A stretch of DNA of 49,456 bases. Origin: Cyanobacteria bacterium UBA2566 (GTDB taxonomy: Bacteria; Cyanobacteriota; Cyanobacteriia; Cyanobacteriales; Desertifilaceae). Both the position numbers and the translations under genes were made by a program. Below are positions 34,317 through 42,967 of the stretch, piece by piece. The notes beneath the pieces are model-generated. The model worked only from the letters and a program-made list of their open reading frames with translations. It did not search any database and was not told the DNA's origin. The number at the start of each line of letters is the position of its first letter. The stretch's first letter is position 1. The stretch spans positions 1 through 49,456 of the forward strand of contig DDLS01000177.1 in assembly GCA_002340255.1 (NCBI GenBank), in the 5' to 3' direction.

Positions 34317-34359
34317 ATCCTAGGGAATAGGTGTCAGTCAGTTTTGTATAGCTCATTAC
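34317..34359 (-). promoter_or_regulatory. NtcA-activated promoter of glnA
   Basis: A consensus GTA-N8-TAC site (34346-34359) is followed on the minus strand, after exactly 23 nt, by TAGGAT (34317-34322), which fits the TAN3T -10 box. This is the classical class II NtcA architecture. Transcription would start near 34310. Confidence 0.85.
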
Positions 34360-34451
34360 TAAAATATTTGATCCAGCATGGCGGTTTTTTTAGCAATGTC
34401 TTAACAATTCTGATGACTGTGGCGATCGCTCTGAGAGGATGTCCTCTAAAC

Positions 34452-34482
34452 TTGAGGCTGAAATGGGGATGCGTTTTATAGT
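34452..34482 (+). promoter_or_regulatory. Possible apcF promoter
   Basis: TTGAGG (34452-34457) and TATAGT (34477-34482) are separated by 19 nt, a little long. A TATTAT at about 34498 is an alternative -10 box. Weak call. Confidence 0.35.
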
Positions 34483-34554
34483 AAACTCCAAAATGGATAT
34501 TATGCATTAATCCCCTTTAATAACGAATACGCTGTGTTGGGAGAGTAAATACAA

Positions 34555-35064
34555 ATGCGGGATGCAGTCACAAGCTTAATTTCAAATTACGATATTACAG
34601 GTCAGTATCTAGACCGCAATGCCCTAGACCAAATCAAATCCTATTTTGACAGCGGTCTGGCTCGGATTCAGGCGGCTAATGTGATTACGGGTAATGCTGC
34701 TAGTATTGTCAAGCAAGCAGGTTCCCAATTATTTGAGGAACTACCTGAATTAATCCGTCCTAGTGGAAATGCTTATACGACTCGTCGCTATGCGGCTTGT
34801 CTGCGAGATATGGATTATTATCTCCGCTATGCCAGTTATGCTCTGGTTTCTGGAAATACCGATGTTCTAGACGAGCGGGTCCTACAAGGCTTGCGGGAAG
34901 TCTATAATTCTCTAGAGGTTCCCATCGGCCCCACGGTTCGCGGCATTCAAATTATGAAGGAGATTGTCAAAGCACAAGTGGCAGAAGCGGGTGTGGCTGA
35001 TACCAGTTTTGTGGATCAACCCTTTGATCACATAGCTCGTGATTTAAGTGAGAAGAATGTGTAA
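34555..35064 (+). CDS. apcF: Allophycocyanin beta-18 subunit
   Basis: A phycobiliprotein of the phycobilisome core, located in the trimer next to the linker-terminal emitter ApcE. The 169-residue sequence has the beta-type globin fold and the chromophore-binding segment YTTRRYAACLRDMDYYLRYASYAL with the bilin-linking Cys at 82 (AACLRD). The start MRDAVTSLISNYDITGQYLD and GIQIMKEIVKAQVAEAGV distinguish it as ApcF rather than ApcB (which begins MQDAI...). It is monocistronic, divergent from glnA, with a strong hairpin after the stop. Confidence 0.93.
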   Translation: MRDAVTSLISNYDITGQYLDRNALDQIKSYFDSGLARIQAANVITGNAASIVKQAGSQLFEELPELIRPSGNAYTTRRYAACLRDMDYYLRYASYALVSGNTDVLDERVLQGLREVYNSLEVPIGPTVRGIQIMKEIVKAQVAEAGVADTSFVDQPFDHIARDLSEKNV

Positions 35065-35089
35065 CGGTTCATTTTGAACTTCTCACTGG

Positions 35090-35117
35090 TAGGGGCAAGT
35101 GACAACACTTGCCCCTA
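35090..35117 (+). terminator. Terminator-like hairpin after apcF
   Basis: taggggcaagtg (35090-35101) pairs perfectly with cacttgccccta (35106-35117), 4-nt loop, 26 nt after the apcF stop. The following bases (ttcgttg) are only weakly T-rich. The rest of the spacer to 35469 holds no gene I can support; a nine-codon frame with a good ribosome site (ATG at about 35256, MRSFQSILQ) may be a remnant. Confidence 0.7.
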
Positions 35118-35469
35118 TTCGTTGATTGGATCATAGGTCATGGGTCATAGACCAATATAAATCGCAACAAGAAAACTTCGATCGGTCTATTCATGCTGCC
35201 CTAGTTGTCGCTAATCCCACCATGCCGTACACTCTGTTGATTGAAGGAGAAAAAAATGAGATCTTTTCAATCAATACTGCAATAATGAACCATTAAATAA
35301 TTAAGAATTGAATAGGCTTTAGCCTGGACGCAATCATTGATGTTTATCATCCGTGGAAAGAAGAGGATCGCATCAGTAATCAGTGGTTGATCTTTCTTTC
35401 TAAATCTATAATCGTAACATAAAAGCCACCCTGGAAGGGCGTTGCTCCAAACCCAATTTTCCTGGTAAA

Positions 35470-38337
35470 ATGCGAACCTCAAATATTATCCCCTGGTTGC
35501 TGAATCTAGCTTGCCTTGTCCCCCCTCTCTTGCTGACCAGTGTTTTGGTGTTGTTTTATCGCCTGCGGGTTCCGGAACTCCACCGTCAAGCCCAAGACCA
35601 ACGGGAGGCGATCGCCGAGCAATTTGTCAGTCAGATGAACCAACAGGTGGCGATATCCTACCAAATCGTCAATACGGTAGTTAATATAGTCGGCCCCCTA
35701 CGGGGCGATCGCACTCAGGTAGCAGAGCGTCTTCGTGATCTTCTGGAATCTACCGATCCCCAACTGATTTATGGCATTGGAGTTTGGTTTGAGCCAGGAG
35801 AGTTTGAGCCAGATGTGCGTCATTTTGGCCCTTATATACATCGAGATCTAAAGCAGCGCGATCGCTTGATTCTCACCGATGAATGGCAAGCCCCCGACTA
35901 CAATTTCCATGCTCAACATTGGTATCTGTTAGCCAAAAAGAATCTGGGACAGCCCCAATTTATCGAGCCGTATTTTGATACAGATCTCATTTATATCACT
36001 CTCGGCCAAAGCTTCACTCAACCCAATTCGCCTAAAGTCGCAGGGGTAGCCTCAGTGGATATCACCCTCCCCCTCTTGCAAGAGCAAATTGCCAGACTCA
36101 ACACCCAGCCTGAAGACATGGTTTACCTCACCACATCCTCCGGTAACGTTTTTGTTCACCCCAATCACCAGAAGCTCCTGGCAGCAGCCAAAGCCAAAAA
36201 TCCTGGGATTCAAACAATTTTGGAGGTGTCTGGTGCAGAACTCGATGCGTTCCACCAAACTCACTATCGGGACTTTATCCCCACCTCTAGCATCACTATT
36301 CCCAATTTAGGCTGGCAGATCCATGTGCTAACTCAACAGGACTATTTTTTAGCTAAGATCGTTGAACTCCGACACGCCATCAGTCTCCAGATTCTAGTGA
36401 TTTGGCTCGGTACAGGTGGCTTATTGATCGTTTTGAATTACACGATCTTGAATCGCTATAAAGTACGTCAACTTCGAGCCTATTCCCTCACGTTAGAACA
36501 AGAAGTTGCCAAGCGATCGGCCCAACTTGAAGAGCAAAAAACTTTCCTACGCAAAGTTATCGATACTACGCCCAATATCATCTTTGTCAAAAATACCGAA
36601 GGGCGTTTTATTTTGGGTAATCAAGCCCTGGCTGAAATCTATCAGACCACCGTTGAAAATCTCGTGGGTAAAACTGATGCAGAATTTGGCGTACTCATTC
36701 CTGAAGAAATAGAACGATTTCAAAAAATTGATCGCTGGGTTTTGAGCCATGGTCAACAACAAGTGGTTGAAGAATCAGTCACCCAAGCTAATCGTCAAGT
36801 CCGATGCTTTCACTCCATCAAAACGCCTCTGATTCTAGCTGAGAATCAACCGCCCTATTTACTTGGCGTGGCTACAGATATTACAGAACGGAAAGCGATC
36901 GAGGCAGAAGTCCGACAGGCAAGGGAAGCCGCAGATCTGGCTAACCAAGCCAAAAGTGAATTCCTCGCCAACATGAGTCATGAGCTACGCACCCCCCTAA
37001 ACGGCATCCTGGGTTATGCCCAGATTTTGCAGCGTAGCAATGCAATGAGTCAAGAAGATCGCAAAGGAGTTGAGGTCATTTACCAAGCAGGTACTCACCT
37101 GTTGACCTTAATTAACGATGTCTTGGACTTAGCCAAAATCGAAGCCCGTAAATTAGAATTAATCCCCCAGACGGTGAACTTCCCCTCATTTATCACTGGA
37201 GTAGCCGAAGTAATTGGTATTAAAGCTCAAGAGAAAGGTTTAGAGTTTCAAACCATTACCCCTCCTCAGTTGCCAGAAGCGGTTTATGTTGATTCCAAAC
37301 GGTTACGCCAAGTTCTCTTAAATCTATTAGGCAACTCCATCAAGTTCACTCACCAAGGTGAGGTAATGTTAACCGTTGAGGTCATGGGTTTACCTCAACC
37401 AAGTCTACAGTTAGATGCAACCATTGTGTCCATACGCTTCACTGTATTAGACACGGGTGTCGGTATGACCCCAGAGCAAGTCGAGAACATCTTCTTGCCT
37501 TTTGAGCAAGTGGGGGAACAGAAGCAAAAAGCGGAAGGAACCGGGTTAGGTCTGGCCATTAGTCGTCAAATTGTGGAAATGATGGGGGGAAACATTCAAG
37601 TCAGTAGCGAGTTGGGTAAAGGCAGCCGTTTCTGGTTTGAGGTCAACCTTCCCCTCGTGGAAGATTGGAAAGAAGAACTAACCGTTGGAGCTGAGGGCAA
37701 GATTATTGGCTATGACGGCCGGCGGTGCAAAGTTCTGATTGTGGATGATAAAATTGTGAATCGTATGGTGGTCAAAGAAGTGCTGGAACCGTTAGGATTT
37801 CTGGTGGCGGAAGCGGAAAATGGCCAGCAAGGCATTAAGCAATATCAGCAATTCCAACCGGATTTAATTATCACTGATTTGGTAATGCCAAAACTCGATG
37901 GTTTTGAACTGGCTCGTCGAATTCGAGAAGAAGACTCAGAGGTAAGGATTATTGCTTCGTCAGCCAGTAGGCTCGAACACGATCAAGACCGCAGTATCGT
38001 GTCGGGTTGTAATGATTTTATACCCAAACCGTTGCAGATCGAGCAATTGTTGAGTCGAATTCAGAAGTTACTGGAATTAGACTGGATTTGCGAAAAGGCG
38101 ATCGCCACCTCCGAGACGACAGTGTCCGAACTCATGTATCCCCCTAGGGAAGAATTAACCGCCTTAAAAGAGTTCGCCCAAGTCGGAGACATTAGCGGTG
38201 TAGAAGAAGAAGTAGAGCGACTGCGTGGTTTGGATGAGAAATATGGGGTGTTCTGCGATCGCATCCTTGCCTTTACCTATGAGTTCGACGATACAGGAAT
38301 CTTGGAATTCATCTCGACTGTAGTCCATAATTCATAA
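35470..38337 (+). CDS. Hybrid histidine kinase: Cache sensor, PAS, HisKA, HATPase, receiver
   Basis: 955 residues. A membrane segment (about 10-30), a periplasmic Cache-type domain (about 60-300; DWQAPDYNFHAQHWYLLAKK-like and GVASVDITLPLLQEQIARL segments) and a second membrane segment (306-328) are followed by a coiled linker, a PAS domain (about 360-470), the HisKA box with phospho-acceptor His504 (MSHELRTPLNG), HATPase N box (LLNLLGNSIKFTH), G1 (DTGVGMT) and G2 (GTGLGLAIS), and a receiver domain (VLIVDD; Asp803 in LIITDLVMP; PKP lysine loop). A C-terminal helical tail of about 60 residues (YPPREELTALKEFAQVGDIS) contains no phospho-acceptor His. It is a close paralogue of the kinase at 39969 from HisKA to the end. 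Confidence 0.92.
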   Translation: MRTSNIIPWLLNLACLVPPLLLTSVLVLFYRLRVPELHRQAQDQREAIAEQFVSQMNQQVAISYQIVNTVVNIVGPLRGDRTQVAERLRDLLESTDPQLIYGIGVWFEPGEFEPDVRHFGPYIHRDLKQRDRLILTDEWQAPDYNFHAQHWYLLAKKNLGQPQFIEPYFDTDLIYITLGQSFTQPNSPKVAGVASVDITLPLLQEQIARLNTQPEDMVYLTTSSGNVFVHPNHQKLLAAAKAKNPGIQTILEVSGAELDAFHQTHYRDFIPTSSITIPNLGWQIHVLTQQDYFLAKIVELRHAISLQILVIWLGTGGLLIVLNYTILNRYKVRQLRAYSLTLEQEVAKRSAQLEEQKTFLRKVIDTTPNIIFVKNTEGRFILGNQALAEIYQTTVENLVGKTDAEFGVLIPEEIERFQKIDRWVLSHGQQQVVEESVTQANRQVRCFHSIKTPLILAENQPPYLLGVATDITERKAIEAEVRQAREAADLANQAKSEFLANMSHELRTPLNGILGYAQILQRSNAMSQEDRKGVEVIYQAGTHLLTLINDVLDLAKIEARKLELIPQTVNFPSFITGVAEVIGIKAQEKGLEFQTITPPQLPEAVYVDSKRLRQVLLNLLGNSIKFTHQGEVMLTVEVMGLPQPSLQLDATIVSIRFTVLDTGVGMTPEQVENIFLPFEQVGEQKQKAEGTGLGLAISRQIVEMMGGNIQVSSELGKGSRFWFEVNLPLVEDWKEELTVGAEGKIIGYDGRRCKVLIVDDKIVNRMVVKEVLEPLGFLVAEAENGQQGIKQYQQFQPDLIITDLVMPKLDGFELARRIREEDSEVRIIASSASRLEHDQDRSIVSGCNDFIPKPLQIEQLLSRIQKLLELDWICEKAIATSETTVSELMYPPREELTALKEFAQVGDISGVEEEVERLRGLDEKYGVFCDRILAFTYEFDDTGILEFISTVVHNS

Positions 38338-38364
38338 TTTCGTGTTAATCCAAGTCTTTCTATC

Positions 38365-38494
38365 TAAGAGATACAGCACTTTTCTCTGCTATGAGGTACA
38401 TAAATGACTGTTTTTAACGATAGCTAGAACAGCCAAAAGCTCCATTAATTATGTTGTTTACTCCCCATCAGAGCGCAAAGCGCTGTATCTCTTA
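38365..38494. repeat. 130-bp inverted-repeat (MITE-like) element between kinase 1 and the binding-protein gene
   Basis: taagagatacagc (38365-38377) and gctgtatctctta (38482-38494) are perfect 13-bp inverted ends; the similarity extends inwards imperfectly for about 30 bp more. The last base of the element is the A of the binding-protein ATG, so the element supplies its leader. A partial copy lies at 29840-29886. Confidence 0.75.
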
Positions 38495-39951
38495 TGAAAA
38501 TCCGATCTATTCTTCTGTTATGCTTTCTTTCTGGAATAGCAACATTTCTGGTGAGTTGCTCTATGTCCCCAGTTGAGTCTCAACGCGATCCTGCTATCGT
38601 AGATACGGAGGATGATTCCTCACCTAGTGAAGACGATTCATTGGTTATTTGGTGGCAGCAATCCTTTGTCAGTCAAGGAAATGAAGAGATTGCTGGGCTA
38701 GTCCAGGAGTGGGAAAAAAAATCTGGGATTAAAACGACTTTAAAATTAAAATCTGAAGCTATTTACGAACAACTTGAAAGTTCTTTCGCGCCAGGGTTGT
38801 ATAGAAATATCGCACAAGGCAATGCTCCAGATATTATTACCATTGTCGATCTCTATGAGATCGTTCCCCAGTTAGCTTGGGAAGGAAAGTTAGCCGATGT
38901 TTCTGATGTGATTGAACCGATCGCAGATTCATTCTATCCGGGCGCTTTAGATGCCGTTAATTATCTAAACAGTACCCTAGGCGATCGCAGCTTTTATGCC
39001 ATTCCTATGGGGATAGGGACTCATAATATTCACTATTGGAAACCCTATCTCAATCGCCTTGGACTTACAGACAGCGATATTCCTCAAGATTGGCACGGTT
39101 TTTGGCAATTTTGGCAAGATGTGCGCGATCGCCTCCACCAGTTAGGAGAGAAAGAGATTAGCAGTTTTTGTATAACCCTCAATAAAGAGGCAAGTGATGG
39201 GACTGAGGCCTTTTTACAGTTTCTTCACGGTCATAATGGCAATATCTTCGATCGTGAGGGGAGGTTTGTACTCGATCTCCCAGAGAATCGTCAAGCATTA
39301 ATTAACGCCCTCTCACAGTTATATATTTTACATCGAGAGGGATATATTCCCCCGGAATCGATGGAGTGGACAAATGCCGATAATAATTTTTACTTTCTCG
39401 ATCGCCAATGTTTATTAGTAACCAATGGTACACTATCCATTCCTGTCACTCAGAAACAGGCTGATAATCCTTACACCCAGAAAGTGAGAAATCGCTACAT
39501 GAACGAAATTGTTACGATGTCGAGTTGGCCCAATACGGTCAAGGGCAGTCCTTTAAAAATTTTTATCGGACAATCTTTTCTGGTTTATAGTTTTGTACCT
39601 GCCAATGCTAAACGCCCAGAAGCTGCCAAACAATTTTTAGCTTATTTACTACAACCCGAAAATCTCCAACTCTTGATCGAACAGGAGAAAGGACGATTTT
39701 TGCCTCCCATGCCAGAACTTTTGCATACCTCGTTGTGGCAGAAGGCTGACCCTCACTTGGCCGCTGTAGAAAGCCTGTCTGCCGAGAACATTCAGGCTTA
39801 TCCAACTATCCTAAATCCAGCCTACGCAAAAATTAGTAAGAAGAAGATATTCACTACAGCTTTAGAGAGGGTCATTCAAGAAGGGGTCTCTCCAGAAGAG
39901 GCCGCAGATGATGCGATCGCTCAAATTCAGGATATTATCAACCACTATTAA
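38494..39951 (+). CDS. Extracellular solute-binding lipoprotein (ABC family 1, sugar type)
   Basis: 485 residues. A lipoprotein signal peptide with lipobox LVSC (Cys22) is followed by an acidic linker. The body matches family 1 solute-binding proteins: LVIWWQQSFVSQGNEEIAGLVQEWEKKSGIKTTLK, then NAPDIITIVDLYEIVPQLAWEGKLADVSDV, YAIPMGIGTHNIHYWKPYLNRLGL, and a hinge region KRPEAAKQFLAYLLQPENLQLL. No ABC permease or ATPase genes are nearby. Instead it is sandwiched between two hybrid kinases and ends 17 nt before the second, with a gggag ribosome site for that kinase in the gap. A sensory rather than transport role is inferred. The leader is formed by a palindromic element. Confidence 0.88.
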   Translation: MKIRSILLLCFLSGIATFLVSCSMSPVESQRDPAIVDTEDDSSPSEDDSLVIWWQQSFVSQGNEEIAGLVQEWEKKSGIKTTLKLKSEAIYEQLESSFAPGLYRNIAQGNAPDIITIVDLYEIVPQLAWEGKLADVSDVIEPIADSFYPGALDAVNYLNSTLGDRSFYAIPMGIGTHNIHYWKPYLNRLGLTDSDIPQDWHGFWQFWQDVRDRLHQLGEKEISSFCITLNKEASDGTEAFLQFLHGHNGNIFDREGRFVLDLPENRQALINALSQLYILHREGYIPPESMEWTNADNNFYFLDRQCLLVTNGTLSIPVTQKQADNPYTQKVRNRYMNEIVTMSSWPNTVKGSPLKIFIGQSFLVYSFVPANAKRPEAAKQFLAYLLQPENLQLLIEQEKGRFLPPMPELLHTSLWQKADPHLAAVESLSAENIQAYPTILNPAYAKISKKKIFTTALERVIQEGVSPEEAADDAIAQIQDIINHY

Positions 39952-39968
39952 GATCGGGAGAAAACATC

Positions 39969-42944
39969 GTGACATTTCCCATTAGAAAAAGTCTTTTAGT
40001 TCAATTAACCAGCTATTTTTCTCTGTTATCGGCGATCGTTATCGGCGTTGTGGCTTTTTCTGCTTACTATCAAGCTAGGTGCGCTCTGATGAAAGAGGTG
40101 GTCGATCGCCTAAGCGCCACCATCGCCTTAAAAAGTACCCAACTTGATGGGTGGGTAGACCATCAGATCCAAGATATTCTTTTAGTGAGTCAACAACCTC
40201 CCGTTCAAGAAGCAGTAGCAACTTTGCTGATGACTGACGAATCAGAAGCCACTTATCAAGAAACGGAGCAAGCACTCAGACGCTATATTGATGACTGGAC
40301 AACTATCAAGTCGAATTTACACAATATCCGCATCACAGATACCGGCAGCACTGTTATATTTGATGCCCAACATCCAGAAATCAAAGGCAGATATCGACCC
40401 AATGCTGCACCAACCACCTTTTTTACATCCGAGACGGCTGATGCGATCTCTCCTTACTTCTACATTTCTCCGATGACGGGTCAATCGGCGATTACGTTTG
40501 CCACTCCCATTGTTGATGACGCAAACATCCAAATGGGCGCGATCGCCGTCGATCTAGACCTAGCAGATATCGATACTCTGATTCGCAATAATACAGGGTT
40601 GGGCGAAACCGCAGAAACTTATCTAGTCGGTAACAGCAGACAAGGGGCGATCTTTATCTCCATAGAGGGCAAGGAAAATCTACAATCCCAAGCCCAAATT
40701 AGCAGTGTGGGAATCGATCTCGCGATCGAGGGTCAAAATGGCTTTGGACTCTACAAAAATTACGCAGACATTCCCGTAGTCGGAGTTTATCGTTGGCTTC
40801 CCAACCAAGAATTAGCATTGCTGGCAGAAATTTCTCAAGCCGAAGCCTTTACTCCAGCCAGACAACTGGCACGTAATATCGTTCTGATTGGCTTGTGTTC
40901 TACTGGAGTCTTGTTAGTGGGAGTCTATTTGCTCTCTCGAGAAATTGTCCGTCCGATTGTAGCGATCTGTCAAGCCGCAGAATCTCTAGCAGCAGGAGAT
41001 TTAAACCAAACTGCACCCGTAATAACCAAAAATGAAGTTGGACGGCTGGCATCGACATTTAATCAAATGGCAGGGCAGTTAAAAGAATCTTTTTCCACCT
41101 TAGAACAGCGAGTGGAAGAACGGACTCAAGACTTGCAAGAAAATCAACGGGTTCTAAGGACCCTGATGAGTAATTTACCAGGGATGGCATACCGTTGTCT
41201 CCACGATGAATATTGGACGATGAAATTTGTCAGTCAGGGAGGTTACGACCTCACGGGTTATTCCTCCGAAGACCTAATTGACAACCGTACGATCGCCTAT
41301 AGTGACCTCATTGATCCGAGAGATCGCCCGCTCGTCGAAAGTACAATGGAAGCAGCAATAGAGCAGCACAAACCCTTCCAACTCGTCTATCGCTGCATTA
41401 CGGCAACCGGAGAACTCAAATGGTTTTGGGAACAAGGAACTGGCGTGTATACAGAAGAAGGTAAAATCACCTTTATCGAAGGCTTTATTACCGATATTAG
41501 CGAGCGCAAGCAAGTTGAAGAAGCTCTTGCAGAAGCTAAACGAATGTCTGACAGTGCCAACCAAGCCAAAAGCGAATTTTTGGCAAACATGAGTCATGAG
41601 TTACGTACTCCGCTCAATGGTATCTTGGGCTATGCCCAGATCTTACAGATGAGTAATGAACTGAGTCAGAAGGATCGCAAAGGTGTTGATGTGATTCGTC
41701 AAGCAGGAACTCATCTGTTAACCCTGATTAACGATGTCTTGGACTTAGCCAAAATTGAGGCTCGCAAGCTAGAACTGCTCCCTGAAACTGTAAATTTTTC
41801 GTTATTTTTACAGAGTGTTGCAGAAGTTATCTGCATTAAAGCAGACCAGAAAAGTCTAGAGTTTCAACTGATTATCCCTTCCCAGTTACCGGAAGGCGTT
41901 TATATAGACCCCAAACGATTACGCCAAGTTCTCTTAAATCTACTGAGTAACTCGATCAAATTCACCCATCAGGGTAAGGTGACATTGACAGTTGAACCGA
42001 TGGATTTACCCCAAATCAGTCCAGAGTTAGATACAACGGTTATGCCGATACGCTTCACCGTAAAAGATACCGGTATCGGTATGACTCCTGAGCATATAGA
42101 GAAAATCTTCTTGCCCTTTGAGCAAGTGGGGGATCGGCAGCAAAAATCAGAAGGGACAGGTTTGGGTCTAGCAATCAGCCATCAAATTGTGGAGATGATG
42201 AGAGGTGAAATTCAAGTGAGTAGCGAGTTGGATAAAGGGAGCTGTTTCTGGTTCGAGGTCAACCTTCCTCTGGTTCAAGATTGGCCAGAAGAACTCAGTG
42301 TTGCCGTCAAGGGTAAGATTGTGGGTTATAACGGCCAGCAGCGCAAGGTTCTAATTGTGGACGATAAAAGTATCAATCGTATGGTTGTCCGTGAAGCGCT
42401 AGAAATTATGGGCTTTGTGGTAGCAGAAGCTGAAGATGGGGAGCAAGGTATTGAAGAGTATCAGAAATTTCAGCCGGATTTAATCATCACAGATTTGATC
42501 ATGCCTAAGCTCGATGGCTTTGAACTGGCTTGTCGCATTCGCCAACAAGACTCAGAGGTGACGATTGTTGTCTCTTCAGCCAGCCTACTCGAAAACGATA
42601 AAGAGCGCAGCATCATTGCCGGTTGTAATGATTTTGTGCCCAAGCCTGTGGACATGAAGCAACTATTGGGTCGGATTCAGAAGTTACTCGAATTAGAGTG
42701 GATTTATGAAACTTCGATGACTCCATCAGAAGCAGCCACTTCTGAACTCATTTATCCCCCTAGGGAACAATTAACGGACTTAAAAGAGTTGGCTCAAGAG
42801 AGTGACATTACTGGTGTTGAGGAAGAAGTAGAACGACTGCGGGGTAAGGATAGTAAATATGGGGTGTTCTGCGATCGCATCCTTGCCCTTGCCAATGAAT
42901 TTGATGATAGGGGAATTGTAGAATTCTTAGCCCACGTAATATAG
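39969..42944 (+). CDS. Hybrid histidine kinase: dCache sensor, HAMP, PAS, HisKA, HATPase, receiver
   Basis: 991 residues, GTG start. Membrane segment 1 (about 12-32), dCache periplasmic domain (about 40-290; TPIVDDANIQMGAIAVDLDLADID, then VGVYRWLPNQELALLAEI), membrane segment 2 (IVLIGLCSTGVLLVGVYLL), HAMP (REIVRPIVAICQAAESLAAGDLNQ), coiled coil, PAS (GMAYRCLHDEYWTMKFVSQG, with a PAC-like SERKQVEEAL end), HisKA with His543, HATPase boxes (LLNLLSNSIKFTH, DTGIGMT, GTGLGLAIS), receiver with Asp842 (LIITDLIMP). Same C-terminal tail as its paralogue (YPPREQLTDLKELAQESDIT). It is probably co-transcribed with the binding protein. It differs from kinase 1 in having HAMP and a different PAS, so the sensory halves diverged. 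Confidence 0.93.
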   Translation: MTFPIRKSLLVQLTSYFSLLSAIVIGVVAFSAYYQARCALMKEVVDRLSATIALKSTQLDGWVDHQIQDILLVSQQPPVQEAVATLLMTDESEATYQETEQALRRYIDDWTTIKSNLHNIRITDTGSTVIFDAQHPEIKGRYRPNAAPTTFFTSETADAISPYFYISPMTGQSAITFATPIVDDANIQMGAIAVDLDLADIDTLIRNNTGLGETAETYLVGNSRQGAIFISIEGKENLQSQAQISSVGIDLAIEGQNGFGLYKNYADIPVVGVYRWLPNQELALLAEISQAEAFTPARQLARNIVLIGLCSTGVLLVGVYLLSREIVRPIVAICQAAESLAAGDLNQTAPVITKNEVGRLASTFNQMAGQLKESFSTLEQRVEERTQDLQENQRVLRTLMSNLPGMAYRCLHDEYWTMKFVSQGGYDLTGYSSEDLIDNRTIAYSDLIDPRDRPLVESTMEAAIEQHKPFQLVYRCITATGELKWFWEQGTGVYTEEGKITFIEGFITDISERKQVEEALAEAKRMSDSANQAKSEFLANMSHELRTPLNGILGYAQILQMSNELSQKDRKGVDVIRQAGTHLLTLINDVLDLAKIEARKLELLPETVNFSLFLQSVAEVICIKADQKSLEFQLIIPSQLPEGVYIDPKRLRQVLLNLLSNSIKFTHQGKVTLTVEPMDLPQISPELDTTVMPIRFTVKDTGIGMTPEHIEKIFLPFEQVGDRQQKSEGTGLGLAISHQIVEMMRGEIQVSSELDKGSCFWFEVNLPLVQDWPEELSVAVKGKIVGYNGQQRKVLIVDDKSINRMVVREALEIMGFVVAEAEDGEQGIEEYQKFQPDLIITDLIMPKLDGFELACRIRQQDSEVTIVVSSASLLENDKERSIIAGCNDFVPKPVDMKQLLGRIQKLLELEWIYETSMTPSEAATSELIYPPREQLTDLKELAQESDITGVEEEVERLRGKDSKYGVFCDRILALANEFDDRGIVEFLAHVI

Positions 42945-42967
42945 CACGAAGCGCTCTATTCTATTCC

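Noticed and set aside
35267..35482. Minus-strand 71-codon ORF before the first hybrid kinase
   Set aside because: No homology recognised and it overlaps the kinase start; likely chance.
36506..36762. ORFs on both strands inside the first kinase
   Set aside because: Shadows of the PAS-domain coding region.
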